Shown here: one piece after another, positions 1 through 9,131 of the stretch
Numbering within the stretch: the stretch's first letter is position 1
Layout: every line of letters starts with the position of its first letter
Assembly (NCBI RefSeq): GCF_963678635.1
Contig: NC_087064.1
Location: forward strand, 56,430,338-56,494,337
Source: Symsagittifera roscoffensis
Taxonomy: Eukaryota; Xenacoelomorpha; Acoela; Convolutidae
Length of the DNA: 64,000 nucleotides
Direction: 5' to 3'
Made by a program: the position numbers and the translations under genes
The notes under the pieces: model-generated
What the model saw: the letters and a program-made list of their open reading frames with translations, nothing else
Databases searched by the model: none
What the model was told of the DNA's origin: nothing

Positions 1-703
1 AACATTTTTCCTTTTTTCTTTTTCTTATTTTACACTGTTTACTCAGCAATTTGTCTAATTCTTTCTACTAACCTTGACTAATATTATCCTTTGTTTCGCA
101 TAAAAGTTTTTTTCCGCCTAAATGATATCGGCTTACCAACCGTTCAAGGGAACCTTAATTTGTATGATTTCCTCCGAATCGCACAAAACCTTTAAAATCT
201 CAGAATAGAATTTATAGTTCAAGTTTTTCTGGGCAACAATTTTGTTTTCGGTTGATAATTGTTTTTGAATTTTCCTTAAATAACTCTGAATAGGTTTCTG
301 GATGTGTTTTCCGCAAATAGAACGTCATTTCAGACAAATAGAAGTCATTTCAGACGTAAAGCATTATACTGAAGACTAGGTGTCAAAATATATTATCTTA
401 AGGGTAGTCATACAAGCTAGAGAAATCAATTAATTAAACCTTCAAGAATTGCTAAATTTAGTGACGTTTTTGAAAATCCACCCAATCGCTCGAAATAATC
501 CTAGATCCGCCCTTAACAAACATTTTAAACGTGATTGGGATACCCAGTAAGGCGGTTTAAACTAAGCGCCATAATATAGTTTTTTTAGAGGAAGAACTTT
601 TTTGTGAGGCGAAAACTTTTTTTGACCGACGATGGTTAACATTAGGTCTAGGGGCAAATACGGTCGGCACGGGCTACTTCCTTGTGACGAATTGTGTCCT
701 GTT
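1..703. other. WARS1 intron left of the copia element; no gene seen
   Basis: AT-rich non-coding DNA. No exon of the synthetase gene could be recognised, so upstream WARS1 exons must lie beyond the window. The stretch 356-560 is a repeat that recurs on the other side of the copia element (see that entry). The base run AAGAA at 704-708 is the left copy of the copia target-site duplication. Confidence 0.6.
356..560. repeat. MITE-like repeat, left copy
   Basis: About 205 bp that aligns with 5652-5860 on the far side of the copia insertion, at roughly three-quarters identity by eye. Shared landmarks are ACTGAAGAC near the left end, TTTTTGAAAAT...TCGAAATAATCC, GATCCGCCCTTAA and AAGGCGGTTTAA at the right end. 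The GATCCGCCC portion resembles the ends of the GGCGGATCTAGGA family at 22045-22480, so it is probably part of the same broad family of non-autonomous elements. Confidence 0.5.
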
Positions 704-708
704 AAGAA

Positions 709-803
709 TATGAAAACTGGTATAAAACCAATACGTTAATTCATAAACCCCACCTGAAACATTTATCTAACTGAGGTTACGTACAACAATAATAACGTTA
801 ACA
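709..803 (-). repeat. 3' LTR of the copia element
   Basis: 95 bp, identical to 5527-5621. Read on the minus strand it begins TGTTAACG and ends TTTTCATA, so the ends are TG...TA rather than the usual TG...CA. The boundary was set by the AAGAA target duplication and the adjoining primer-binding site at the other end. Confidence 0.93.
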
Positions 804-817
804 CTCGTCTTTTCTCA
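804..817 (-). other. Polypurine tract of the copia element
   Basis: On the minus strand the bases next to the 3' LTR read TGAGAAAAGACGAG followed directly by TGTTAACG. A purine-rich tract at this position primes plus-strand DNA synthesis in LTR retrotransposons. The assignment rests on position and composition. Confidence 0.75.
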
Positions 818-947
818 GTGGAAAAGGAGAATGTGGCGATGACTATAAACAGAACAAATTAGTGTTCGCTGAATAGGTTACCAGTTGCGATCAATTGACA
901 AGCGCTGCGGCTACATAAATAAACGCTGCGTTTCCGCGTAGCAATAG

Positions 948-1030
948 GGATAGCAGCTATGAATGAATACTTATACAGCACTGATAATGATAGCAGCTAT
1001 AAATGAATACATTATACAGCGCTGATAATG
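948..1030. repeat. Two-copy 41-bp tandem repeat in the copia 3' non-coding region
   Basis: GATAGCAGCTATGAATGAAT at about 949 and GATAGCAGCTATAAATGAAT at about 989 begin two near-identical units, each continuing to an ATACAGC(A/G)CTGATAATGA end. They lie between the pol stop codon and the polypurine tract, a region of about 380 bp with no recognisable protein. Confidence 0.75.
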
Positions 1031-1185
1031 ACGATACGCATACGTTAACGGTGAATGTAACAACAGCAGAGAGTGAAGCACTAAATAAAATATGCAGCAC
1101 ATGGACAGAGATTGCATGTTTAAAGTAAAATTCAAATACAAATCGTAGACAACGCATCAAACACGGTCAATACACGTCTGTTTTC

Positions 1186-4100
1186 TCAATAAGTTTGTTT
1201 CTCGTCTTCTGGATTGCACCGGGGTTCAATTTGTTTCTTCCAAACGTCTCCCAGAGCCGGTTCCAAACTGCCAGACGCTAAAACACGGCACAAAAGGTCT
1301 GTTGAAGAGCTTTTTCTTTTTGTCAAGCAATCTGCCAACTGCTTGTCCGTTCTGATCCAGGAAAACTGTTTGAAAAACGACTCTGCAACGGTACTTCTGA
1401 TGAAAGCAACGTCGACCCGTAAGCGTCTGTCCCAAATAGCGTTTGATGAGAAAATTGCCTCAACGAGCGATTTACTGTCTGTAAAGCAGTGAATGTTTGG
1501 GGCCGCACCAACCACTTCTGCCATCAAATTTCGACAAAAAACAGCTGCATTGATGCCATCAATCATAGCAAAAGTTTCTGCTGCCAAAGTTGACCTTGCA
1601 ATGCGTCGAATTTTCCCGCTTTTCCAGCTGATCAGACAGCATTTCAGGGTGTCTGTTTCCATGGCAAAAATCAAGTGTCCGCCATGAGTTGACCCATCGA
1701 CATTATTGTTGAATGAAGCGTCTGTGAAGCAAATAATACTGATATTTGACCAGTTTTTCAATGCCTGAAAGCTCAAAACAATCGGAGGGCCGTTCAGAAC
1801 GTGTCTAACAACCTTATTCGCTATTTTTATCAATTCCACGGTTGGATAAGGTAACTGTGAAGCCAAATAAGATAGAGTGAAACATATCTCAGGCTTCACG
1901 TGCATGGCTGGCCACATGAGTTTTCCAATCAAAGTACGTAATTCCTTGACTTGTTGACTGTTGAGAAGATCCGAATTCTTGTTACGACCAAAGCCTTCCA
2001 TTTCAGCAATTTTTGCCTTATAGTGGTCCAAATCGAGCTTCAGGCCACCGGTATCAGTGGTATTCAAATTTAGACCAAGGTACTTGTGTGGTAAATCTTC
2101 CAGCTTGCCAACGTCGAATATATGGCTGATCTTATCAACAACAGCCTCAAAAAAACTGTGATTGCCACACATCCAGAAGTCATCGACGTGTGTTGTTATG
2201 ATACCTTCCGATTCGCTTGTCATTTGATAGAAAATGCATGGGTCCTCCGCGGACTGTGTTAGTCCTAGGGAGCATAATTCGAATTTCACACGATCATGCC
2301 ACTGTCTTGAGGCATCAACAAGGCCATAGACACATTTTTTAAGTTTCCACAAATTGTCAGGGGACTCAAATCCTTTGGGAGGCTTCAAAAAAACGTCTCT
2401 CTTGAGCGGAAAACTTTGAAGAAATGCTGATTTGACGTCCAACGCAGTACATTTCCACAACTCTCGTGAAGCAGCAATCGACATAACCACTCGGAACGCA
2501 TCTTTCGAACAGGTTGGTGAATCTCTAACAAGTGACTCTAGATCTGGGTCTTGGAAACCGCGTGCTACCAACCTTGCTTTATGTTCACCAGTAGGTTTAA
2601 CGGAACAAACCCATCTAGATGTTACAAATTGTTGCCCTTGACTTCTTACAACGTCAAAAACGTCGAAGTTTTTCCAATTATCAATTTCTCTTAGCTTTGC
2701 TTCATGGAAACCTAGCCCTTCTGCATCTTCAACGAGCATGATAAACCCTTCTGTGGATTCGGTATCGTCACAATTCCAATTGACATCGGTCGGATGTAAC
2801 TCAACGCTACTTTGAGAGGCATCAGCGTCAAAGTACTGGACGTTGTACCAATTTTCGTTCTTCCCTCCTTTCTTACCGGCTCTGCCAATGATCTCCGCGC
2901 CTCGGAATACACCACTGGGCTGCAGAATACTCACTTTTTGCCCCTTTTTAAGGCCAGTACGTTGCATATGGACGTCGATACTGTCGTGTATAGCCTGTTC
3001 GCCACTCTCATTGGAAATTGTCGTGTCAGGGACATCCGCTAGCGCCTCAATCTGATTTTCCGGTCTCGGGACGCAGTCACAGTCCAGACTTTCTTGGCGT
3101 AACGGTTTCCCCTCGTCTGGGATTGGATCGCACGCACTCTCAACGGAGTTTTCGATAGTTTCCTCACTCGTCGAAGCTTGTCGGACTTTCTCATCTGGTT
3201 TTCTCAATTTTAGCTTGCTGGCATGAACCTTCAGCATTCTCCCAGAATGACGAACAAAGACGACTGACGAGTCACTGCCAATAACAGTCGCGGGACCCGT
3301 CCAGCGACCCTCTTTCATGTAAAACACTTCTTCACCTGAGCTGTATGATCTCTCGTAGTTTCTCACGTTGAACCGAAGCGCTCGTTTCACCCGTTCTGAT
3401 GATTCTGCCGCCGTGAAAGCTCTACGGGCAGAGTGGAGCGCATTTAAATGTTTCGCAAAGTACTCCAACTGTGTCAACTCTTCAAGTGCGGGAAGTTCGC
3501 TTTCTATGACATTCGGTAGCCTCGGAGATCGGCCATACACTAGCTGATATGGCGAGTAACCCAAATGTGAAAAAAGGCAGTTTTTAGCAAAAACCGCGTT
3601 TTGCAGGCAGAGTTTCTCGTCTTCGTGACCAAGATCAGCACATACTTTTTCGAATGTTTCCGTCAACACAGCGTTATGTCTCTCACAACATCCATTAGAA
3701 AACGGGCTGTTTGCAGCAGTGGCTGAGACTTGAAAACCATAAAACCCGGCATTTTGCCTGAACATTTCATTGTCAAATTCGCCTCCATTGTCCGTTAAAA
3801 CTCGTTTGGGAGCGCCAAATTTGAGAATCCACTGTTTGTTAACTGCGTCGACAATTGTTTCAGCAGTTTTAGAAAATATAAGGCTTGCTTCCGAGAAACG
3901 TGTGTGCAGGTCAATAATATGAACATACCATTTCGGCGGTGAATGTGATATCTCATGTAAGTCGATGGCAATAGTATCGTTGAAATCAGCAGACAACGGA
4001 AGTGCAACGATGGGTTTGGGACTTGCTTTCCCAAATCTTTCACAGACTCTACAGTTTTTGCATACGTCTTCGATCAATCTGCCAGTAAACTCGTCAAATT

Positions 4101-5508
4101 TACCGGCGTTTTTGAGCAGCTTAAGCAGTCGGCCAGGGTTGCAGTGTCCAAACTGTCTGTGCAGTTTCAAAACACTGTCATAAGTCAAGCAATCACTTGC
4201 CATCAAAATTGTGGAACAAAACGCATCGGAAACAGGTCTGACATCAGCAACCAAATGTCCACTGGAAATCTCTTTCAGTGTCACTTCACTCCCGGAAGCA
4301 AATGTCAGAATGCTTCTAGCAGTGTCAATAACTGCATTTCCCTTCTTTAGAGACTTCAAGCTGAATAATAGCGGTAGATTTCCGGGGATAACTTCCACAT
4401 CTAAGCAACAGCAGAAATCACCCAATTGTATGGGAATTGTGCAACGCGATATAGAATGCGACACAGTACCACCTCCAAACATCACTCTGGAAGAAGTCGC
4501 ATTTTTCTGTACCAGCGCTTTCTGTTTGTCAGTTAACGCTCCGACAAAATCGTTCATCCAGTTAGTACCGCAAACTGTTATTGTACACGCGGTATCAATA
4601 ATGGCCAGTCCACGAGATTCAATCAACAAAGAAGGTGAAATACTAGCAAAAGTGAGCATGACATCGCCTTTTTCGTCGTCATTAGCTGCTTTGTCTTTGC
4701 AGTCTCTAACCCAGTGATTTCGTGAACCACAGAAACGACAGGTTGTTACCGCGCCTTGGCTTTCTTTAGGATTGCGGCCTGTGGTAGTTGGTTTGCCTCT
4801 ATTCCCTCGTCCAGAGCTACCTCTGCGGCCTCTCTGATACGCGAATTTGAACTTTTTAGGACCGCTACCTCCATAAAAAGCACTCTGCTCTTCACCGGCT
4901 GTATTATCGGTGTCTGAGTCAACCTGTGTCACTTTGAAAACTGGTTCTTGCTTCAACTCCCTGGCGTCTTGTGATGTTTGCGTTAACGTATCACAGAACA
5001 CCCGTTTCAGCGTTCCTTTCATGGATTGGACGTCTAGATCTTTCGTGGCAGCAAGAACCATCTGCCGTTCAGTCAATTGGAGACTAGCACCATACAGCAA
5101 TTTGCAAGCCTGTACAGACTCTGGCAACTTCATTTCCAACTTTTCAATACGCTGATATGCTGATTCGTACGCCAGCAAATATTCCATCATAGGTTGCCCT
5201 GACTTCCTTGTCAGCTCTTGAAAATTCACATACGCCTCAAATGAGCTGTCAATCGAGCTTTTAGCAAAATACTCTTTCAACTTTGCTAATAAAACTTGAA
5301 CGCCATCCACGTGATTTAGCTCGGCTAGAGGTATTTCCCTGGCGACATCTCGCTTTCTGCCTTGAAGTGACAACACGATGGAAGGAGCTCTCTTCTCTTT
5401 CTTGAGATCGGTGACAACAAGCCAAAGATCAATCTCACTGGCCCAGTTGTCAAAGCTCTTGTCGTCTGTCCAGATAGGCGGGGTTTTACAGTTGTTTCCA
5501 GAGGTCAT
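1186..5508 (-). CDS. Copia Gag-Pol polyprotein (intact, 1440 aa)
   Basis: A single open frame of 1440 residues. Gag ends with a zinc knuckle CX2CX4HX4C (C257, C260, H265, C270). The aspartic protease has an active-site DTA at 305-307. Integrase shows the HX4H...CX2C zinc site (H450, H455, C483, C486) and a DDE triad at about D516, D573 and E609. The reverse transcriptase has ALDVKSAFL with D1024 and HVDD at 1107-1110, where most copia elements have YVDD. RNase H follows with D1263, E1311 and D1344. The start is the ATG nine bases after the primer-binding site. No frameshift or stop is seen, so all enzymatic activities appear possible. There is no separate gag stop or frameshift site, so the Gag:Pol ratio must be set some other way. 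Confidence 0.95.
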   Translation of the reverse strand: MTSGNNCKTPPIWTDDKSFDNWASEIDLWLVVTDLKKEKRAPSIVLSLQGRKRDVAREIPLAELNHVDGVQVLLAKLKEYFAKSSIDSSFEAYVNFQELTRKSGQPMMEYLLAYESAYQRIEKLEMKLPESVQACKLLYGASLQLTERQMVLAATKDLDVQSMKGTLKRVFCDTLTQTSQDARELKQEPVFKVTQVDSDTDNTAGEEQSAFYGGSGPKKFKFAYQRGRRGSSGRGNRGKPTTTGRNPKESQGAVTTCRFCGSRNHWVRDCKDKAANDDEKGDVMLTFASISPSLLIESRGLAIIDTACTITVCGTNWMNDFVGALTDKQKALVQKNATSSRVMFGGGTVSHSISRCTIPIQLGDFCCCLDVEVIPGNLPLLFSLKSLKKGNAVIDTARSILTFASGSEVTLKEISSGHLVADVRPVSDAFCSTILMASDCLTYDSVLKLHRQFGHCNPGRLLKLLKNAGKFDEFTGRLIEDVCKNCRVCERFGKASPKPIVALPLSADFNDTIAIDLHEISHSPPKWYVHIIDLHTRFSEASLIFSKTAETIVDAVNKQWILKFGAPKRVLTDNGGEFDNEMFRQNAGFYGFQVSATAANSPFSNGCCERHNAVLTETFEKVCADLGHEDEKLCLQNAVFAKNCLFSHLGYSPYQLVYGRSPRLPNVIESELPALEELTQLEYFAKHLNALHSARRAFTAAESSERVKRALRFNVRNYERSYSSGEEVFYMKEGRWTGPATVIGSDSSVVFVRHSGRMLKVHASKLKLRKPDEKVRQASTSEETIENSVESACDPIPDEGKPLRQESLDCDCVPRPENQIEALADVPDTTISNESGEQAIHDSIDVHMQRTGLKKGQKVSILQPSGVFRGAEIIGRAGKKGGKNENWYNVQYFDADASQSSVELHPTDVNWNCDDTESTEGFIMLVEDAEGLGFHEAKLREIDNWKNFDVFDVVRSQGQQFVTSRWVCSVKPTGEHKARLVARGFQDPDLESLVRDSPTCSKDAFRVVMSIAASRELWKCTALDVKSAFLQSFPLKRDVFLKPPKGFESPDNLWKLKKCVYGLVDASRQWHDRVKFELCSLGLTQSAEDPCIFYQMTSESEGIITTHVDDFWMCGNHSFFEAVVDKISHIFDVGKLEDLPHKYLGLNLNTTDTGGLKLDLDHYKAKIAEMEGFGRNKNSDLLNSQQVKELRTLIGKLMWPAMHVKPEICFTLSYLASQLPYPTVELIKIANKVVRHVLNGPPIVLSFQALKNWSNISIICFTDASFNNNVDGSTHGGHLIFAMETDTLKCCLISWKSGKIRRIARSTLAAETFAMIDGINAAVFCRNLMAEVVGAAPNIHCFTDSKSLVEAIFSSNAIWDRRLRVDVAFIRSTVAESFFKQFSWIRTDKQLADCLTKRKSSSTDLLCRVLASGSLEPALGDVWKKQIEPRCNPEDEKQTY

Positions 5509-5517
5509 CGTTAAATA

Positions 5518-5526
5518 CTGCTACCA
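5518..5526 (-). promoter_or_regulatory. Primer-binding site for initiator tRNA-Met
   Basis: On the minus strand TGGTAGCAG begins immediately after the 5' LTR. It is complementary to the 3' end (CTGCTACCA) of animal initiator tRNA-Met. The tenth base departs from the tRNA. Its exact abutment to the LTR fixes the LTR edge at 5527. Confidence 0.88.
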
Positions 5527-5621
5527 TATGAAAACTGGTATAAAACCAATACGTTAATTCATAAACCCCACCTGAAACATTTATCTAACTGAGGTTACGT
5601 ACAACAATAATAACGTTAACA
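5527..5621 (-). repeat. 5' LTR of the copia element
   Basis: 95 bp, identical to 709-803. It must contain the element's promoter, but at this length I could not point to a TATA box or polyadenylation signal with confidence. Confidence 0.93.
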
Positions 5622-5651
5622 AAGAATTGTCACATGTTGAATATTGTCGAC

Positions 5652-5860
5652 CAGCCGTAAATCGTTACACTGAAGACTGGGCGCCAAATATAGTATTTTA
5701 AGGGGAGCAATACTAGCTAGAGAAATTAATTTAGTAAACCCAAAAAAATATAAAATTTAGAAACGTTTTTGAAAATGCACCCCACCCTTCGAAATAATCC
5801 TTGATTCGCCCTTAATAGACAATTTAGTCATGATTGGGAGACCAAGTAAGGCGGTTTAAT
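5652..5860. repeat. MITE-like repeat, right copy
   Basis: Partner of 356-560, with the same orientation and same landmarks, lying 31 bp outside the right copia LTR. Because both copies are outside the target duplication they are not part of the retrotransposon. They probably represent an older tandem or independent pair of insertions between which copia landed. Confidence 0.5.
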
Positions 5861-6106
5861 TTTTTATTTTAACTATCATTTAATCTCACGAGTTTATTAA
5901 TTCATGAGTTTCAATATTACTCCATCCCTCCTTCCCAAAAATACACAAGATTTTGAATTTGTTTATGAAATTTTTTCTCTTCCCTTTCCTCCCTTTTTGT
6001 AAAAATTATAAACTGTGGTTGTGAAATTTAATTATGCGCAATAACAGACTATCCCTGTTATTCTAGCTTTCAGTTTTAATTTTAAATAATGTTGGTCATT
6101 CTTCAG

Positions 6107-6498
6107 GAGCTCAGTGCAAGATGTCAGCGAGTGACGAAACCTCTTCGATTTTTCTTACAGACACAGCCAAAAAGATAAAGACTAAAATCAATAAGTATGC
6201 GTTCTCTGGCGGACAAGCTACGGTAGAAGAACATCGAGAGATAGGCGGCAACTGTGATGTAGATATAGCCTACCAGTATCTCACGTTTTTCCTGGAAGAC
6301 GACGAAGAGCTGGAACAAGTAAGACAAGATTACACCAGTGGAAAATTACTAACGGGTGAATTGAAAGCTAAATTGATCGGTTTGTTGCAAGAAATAGTTG
6401 CTGATCATCAGAAACTTAGAGCGGAGGTTACGGAAGATGTTATTGATGAGTTTATGCGACCGAGAAAGCTCAAGTCGAGGTTTGAGACCAAAAAATGA
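6107..6498 (+). CDS. Tryptophanyl-tRNA synthetase, cytosolic: terminal exon
   Basis: C-terminal part of the enzyme that charges tRNA-Trp. The acceptor is CTTCAG ending at 6106. In the frame entering with two bases of a split codon the exon reads A-Q-C-K-M-S-A-S-D, so the class I catalytic loop (KMSKS type, here KMSAS) sits right at its start. It then shows [20 protein letters not shown] and YLTFFLEDD, and ends near EFMRPRKL, all hallmarks of animal WARS1. The last residues (KSRFETKK) extend a little past the usual end. The Rossmann core, HIGH motif and WHEP domain lie in upstream exons outside the window. The preceding intron is at least 6.1 kb and holds the copia element. An ATG at 6121 lies inside the KMSAS motif and is not the start of the protein. 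Stop TGA is at 6496-6498. Confidence 0.95.
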
Positions 6499-6636
6499 GC
6501 CTTGAAAATGCAAGAATTAATTTTGTAAAATGCTTCGATTGTGAAAGGGCTAATGAATGTAATATTTGTTTTATATGAAATGAGCTTTAAAAATACTCGA
6601 ATCTTCAAAGTAAATCAGCCGTGAGAGATTAGTTTG

Positions 6637-6666
6637 CTTTGAAACCAGCAAATGCTGGTTTCAAAG
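6637..6666. repeat. Perfect 14-bp stem hairpin 139 bp after the WARS1 stop
   Basis: Arms CTTTGAAACCAGCA (6637-6650) and its exact reverse complement (6653-6666) are separated by AA. If transcribed it lies in the WARS1 3' UTR. No AATAAA was found just downstream, so the 3' end of the transcript is uncertain. It could equally be the edge of the repeat that follows. Confidence 0.7.
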
Positions 6667-6689
6667 AAAGTAAGGGTATTTTATAGTGC

Positions 6690-7330
6690 TCAGAGCAGTA
6701 GTGTGCGTCAAAAGTCAAAGCTACCCATTGGGTACTATTTTATGTCATTCAATTCCTGTTTGATGAAAACACGCATTATGAAAAAAATTATTGGGATCGG
6801 TTTTTACAATTTTTTTGAGACGCTTTGGAAATTAAAAAAATCTCTACTGATTTCCAAAAAAGTGGTACCAATGGGAAGTCCGCCCACTACCCTGTGTGCT
6901 TGCATAATTTCCTAGTCTCTTTTTTTCCTTAACCACTTTCTACGGCCTTCGAGAAAGTCTGTGTGAATTTTTGACCCATATTTTTAGATTTTTTATATTC
7001 TCAAAAACGATGCTCCCAAGTCTGAGCTTTTAGGTTCAATGGATAAAACAGATTGTGAGAAGATCCCGTGCATCAGTGGATATGCCCAAATTTTTTTGCA
7101 CAAAAAGTTATGGCTTTCAGAAAACTACCCACCCGAATGTGAGGTTTTGGTTAAGTGGGTAGAACAAGTTGTAGAAAGCTCGCTTGCGTCAGCGGTTACG
7201 CCCAAATGGTTTACACAAAAAGTTATGATCTTCGGAAAAGTCAATTTTTAGCTGGGTTCTACAAGTCAGTACAAAAAAAAATCAAAATTCTTTAAGCAGG
7301 TTTATCCAGCTTTAGCTGGGTTCTAGTTTT
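6690..7330 (+). repeat. Dispersed repeat R-H, copy 1
   Basis: Shares with 8170-9060 and 17380-18665 the segments GAGACGCTTTGG, GT(A/G)GTACCAATG and a block CCAA(A/G)TCTGAG...GGTTCAATGGA...CCCAAAT...AAAAAGTTATGG. It ends near a small hairpin CCAGCTTTAGCTGG (7306-7319) followed by CTAG (7323-7326). No long open frame is conserved between copies, so it is non-coding. Confidence 0.55.
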
Positions 7331-7806
7331 TGGCTGACCAAACTCGGAGGTGGGGTGCCAAGGGGGTGTAGAACATCTCCCCTCAATTTTGATTTCTAAA
7401 TTTTGCAGCATCACTGGAAGAAATCGCAAATAACTGCTTAAATAGTTGCTGTTTTTGTACAAGCGGAGCGTAGTGTCTTATTACGGTATCCGCTTTTTTT
7501 CCAACCCAAGTCGCAAAAAAGTGCTTATTTGGTGGATCTTTTGCATTTTCATATCTGGTTCACTTTTGATTTCTATTTGAATTGAATATTTGTATTCTAT
7601 TTGAATTGAATATTTGTATCTATTTACACAAGCAAAGCTTATGTTATAGTATGAACTCTCTTTTTTTCCAACCTTAGTCTCAAATATTGTTGTGACAAAA
7701 TGTGTTCATTTTGATCAATAACCAGCTATTAAGTACAGCTATTGCTATTTATATTAAGCCCGACTAGTATATTACAAATAGCGTTTTAGCTTCAAGGTAT
7801 CATTGA
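7331..7806. other. Intergenic, nothing recognised
   Basis: AT-rich DNA with a two-copy tandem repeat, TATTCTATTTGAATTGAATA near 7570-7615. No exon, tRNA or element end was seen. Confidence 0.5.
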
Positions 7807-7876
7807 TCTGTAGCTTAGAGGTAGGGAAGGAGACCAGCAACAAAATAAAAGGGTTCGAACCTGGGCAGGGTCGGAT
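7806..7876 (+). pseudogene. tRNA-like sequence with Pol III A and B boxes
   Basis: Has an A-box-like TAGCTTAGAGGTAGG (about 7811-7825) and a B-box-like GGTTCGAACCT (7852-7862), spaced as in a tRNA. The sequence between them does not form a proper anticodon arm, and the putative acceptor ends pair only partly (GATCT with the GGGTC side). It is therefore a tRNA relic or the head of a tRNA-derived SINE rather than a working tRNA. A run of five T (7878-7882) lies just beyond. Confidence 0.4.
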
Positions 7877-8169
7877 GTTTTTAATGAACTTTTTCGTATA
7901 CTAGTTAGAATGCGTCCGAGCTATAAACTGAGGCATGTTAGTTGGTAAGTTTGTTTTTTTTCAAACTGACTGGTACTGCTAATGCGTTATAATTGCCTTG
8001 CGTCACTTAGAAATTATGTAGTCTCATAATTGGCGTGTGTCACTTAAGAAATTTTGTAGAGTCAAAGTTTCACTCATTCAGTTTTTTCCAGTAGCGTTGT
8101 CGGTCATATTTTGCTTGTGTATGCGAAGTGCAACTTCGCCTCTGTGTTAATTTTGCTTTGAACATCTGT

Positions 8170-9060
8170 ATCTGCTTTGTAAATGGTTAGTTTCTGTTTG
8201 AGAAAAAAACAGGTATTATGAAAATGTATGGGATTTATTGAGTTTTTGAGACGCTTTGGGAAATTTTTACACTTTTCTCGCGAAATACTTTTCTAATTAC
8301 CATCAAAGTAGTACCAATGAAAAAAAAAGACAACTCATCTTGTGCCTGCATATTCGCTGCCCGACCTGCTATTCTACGGCCTTCGAAGGTTTCAGTGGGA
8401 GATTTATCGACCCTTTTTTGGTTCATTTTCATTTTCTCGAAAACTACTCTCCCAAATCTTAAGTTAAGGCTACAATCAAAATAGCACGTTTTGTGGATCT
8501 CCCTTGCATAAGCTGCTACTCCCTAATTTTGTTGAAAAAGAGTTATGGCCTTTAATACGTCTAATTTGTGAAGGTTTGACCGTTTTTGGAAAATGTTTCC
8601 AATTTGGAAAAACTGCCCGGCGAAATCTAAGATTAATGATTCAACGCAAAAAGAGTGTTAAGAATCTTCGTTCCTTCAACAGCTTTGACCTAATTTTTGT
8701 TGAGGAAAAGTTAAGGAAATTGTCCCATTTGAAAATTTAACTCATTTTTTGGTAACTTTTTTTTCTCGAACACTGCACTGCCAAATCTAAGATAAAGGGT
8801 TCAATAAAAAACATGAGCTGTTAAATTTTTCTGCGTAGCGGAAAGCCTCTTTTTTTGCAAAATGGCAATGTTGGACTAAGCAAAAATCTATTTTTTGAAT
8901 TTTTTTTATGGATTTTTTTATTTTCTCGAAACCTTCAGTGCCAAATCTGAGATAAACGATTCAATCAAAAAAACATGCTGTAGGAGAATCCCCTGTAAAA
9001 ATGAATTTTTCCTTTTTTGGTCAGGAATCCGCTATTGATTGTGTAAAAAGTTCATGGTTT
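8170..9060 (+). repeat. Dispersed repeat R-H, copy 2, with internal periodicity
   Basis: Related to 6690-7330 and 17380-18665. A degenerate unit with the core TCTCGAA(A)AC...CCAAATCTGAGATAA..GATTCAATCAAAA recurs near 8445, 8620, 8765 and 8930, a period of about 155-175 bp. The copy ends shortly before the MICOS-type gene and may contribute to its promoter region. Confidence 0.5.
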
Positions 9061-9131
9061 CACGTGTTTTTGAAATGTTGTTGGGCACCGTAAAATTCAG
9101 CAATCGGGAAGTTTTCAGATTGTGACCAATA

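Larger units (their letters stand above)
709..5621 (-). mobile_element. Complete Ty1/copia LTR retrotransposon
   Basis: A full-length element of 4913 bp on the minus strand. Seen directly: 95-bp direct repeats at 709-803 and 5527-5621 that are identical base for base; a 5-bp target-site duplication AAGAA at 704-708 and 5622-5626; a primer-binding site touching the 5' LTR; a purine-rich tract touching the 3' LTR; and one uninterrupted Gag-Pol frame. The domain order protease-integrase-RT-RNase H is that of Ty1/copia rather than gypsy. Identical LTRs plus an open frame imply very recent insertion. It sits in the last WARS1 intron, antisense to that gene. LTRs this short suggest one of the compact animal copia lineages (GalEa-like), but that clade call is an inference. 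Confidence 0.95.

Noticed and set aside
6121-6498. Independent small gene starting at ATG 6121
   Set aside because: The ATG is the methionine inside the KMSAS loop of tryptophanyl-tRNA synthetase. The homologous residues A-Q-C-K continue upstream to a splice acceptor at 6106.
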